From Planctomycetota bacterium (lineage in GTDB: Bacteria; Planctomycetota; UBA8108), in NCBI GenBank assembly GCA_022451445.1, contig JAKUSY010000180.1, positions 1 through 6,509 of the forward strand: a stretch of 6,509 nucleotides of DNA, in the 5' to 3' direction. The notes beneath the pieces were generated by a model. That model was given only the letters and a program-made list of their open reading frames with translations, made no database searches and was not told the origin of the DNA. A program made the translations under genes and the position numbers. This document shows positions 6,386 through 6,509 of this stretch, piece by piece. Position 1 is the first letter of the stretch. Each line of letters starts with the position of its first letter.

Positions 6386-6509
6386 GGAATTTTACAGGTT
6401 TGTGTTTTCGCGGCTTCTTCTCAGCCACCCGTCTCTGAATTTACTTTAACACAAATAAAGAAGCGAGGAGTAGGAGGCTCTGTTGGGTTCGCGTGTTTGC
6501 GTTCCGGGT
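6386..6509. other. Non-coding end of window, partly AT-rich
   Basis: No confident gene is seen in these 124 bases. About 6435-6462 is AT-rich in an otherwise GC-rich region and probably holds the promoter of the DUF6580 gene, though I cannot pick convincing hexamers. On the plus strand, AGGAGG (6472-6477) lies 5 bases before a TTG at 6483 whose frame stays open to the edge. It could be the start of a divergent gene, but only 9 codons are visible. Confidence 0.3.

Noticed and set aside
5838..6428. Second 196-codon minus-strand open frame overlapping the DUF6580 gene
   Set aside because: Its product is rich in Arg, His and Pro with no hydrophobic segments or recognisable motifs, while the other frame gives a clear membrane protein with family motifs.

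Overview
The window looks like chromosomal DNA from a GC-rich member of the Planctomycetota-Verrucomicrobiota (PVC) group. The main evidence is the minus-strand pair at 2413-5686: a DUF1549/DUF1553 protein with a single CxxCH motif, followed by a twin-arginine DUF1501 protein. Such pairs occur in many copies in Planctomycetota and Verrucomicrobiota and rarely elsewhere. The phylum cannot be settled from this window. I see no tRNA, rRNA, CRISPR array, insertion sequence or phage gene.

Left part (1-1787): two minus-strand genes joined by a 4-base ATGA overlap lead off the left edge. The first (447-782) is a small protein with an SDGREG beta-type module and an acidic tail. The second (1-450, partial) is a single-pass membrane protein with an extracytoplasmic domain. 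A 54-base divergent promoter region separates them from a plus-strand lipid kinase of the diacylglycerol/sphingosine kinase superfamily (837-1787). That region holds a perfect TATAAT box, a second -10-like hexamer for the other strand, and a GTGAG-n3-CTCAC dyad between the promoter hexamers.

Middle (1845-2408): a cysteine-rich protein resembling the C_GCAxxG_C_C putative redox family follows the lipid kinase on the plus strand. It converges on the DUF1501 gene with only 4 bases between the stop codons.

Right part (2413-6385): the DUF1553 gene (3845-5686, Sec signal, AGGAG ribosome site) and the DUF1501 gene (2413-3855, Tat signal) overlap by 11 bases and form an exported two-protein operon. 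Upstream on the same strand is a DUF6580-type multi-pass membrane protein (5795-6385). The last 124 bases (6386-6509) are non-coding and partly AT-rich.

I found no clearly new system. The most interesting points are the compact, possibly co-regulated divergent promoter, the uncharacterised coupled pair at the left edge with two 8-base homopolymers near its second start codon, and the DUF1553/DUF1501 pair without a fused N-terminal cytochrome domain.
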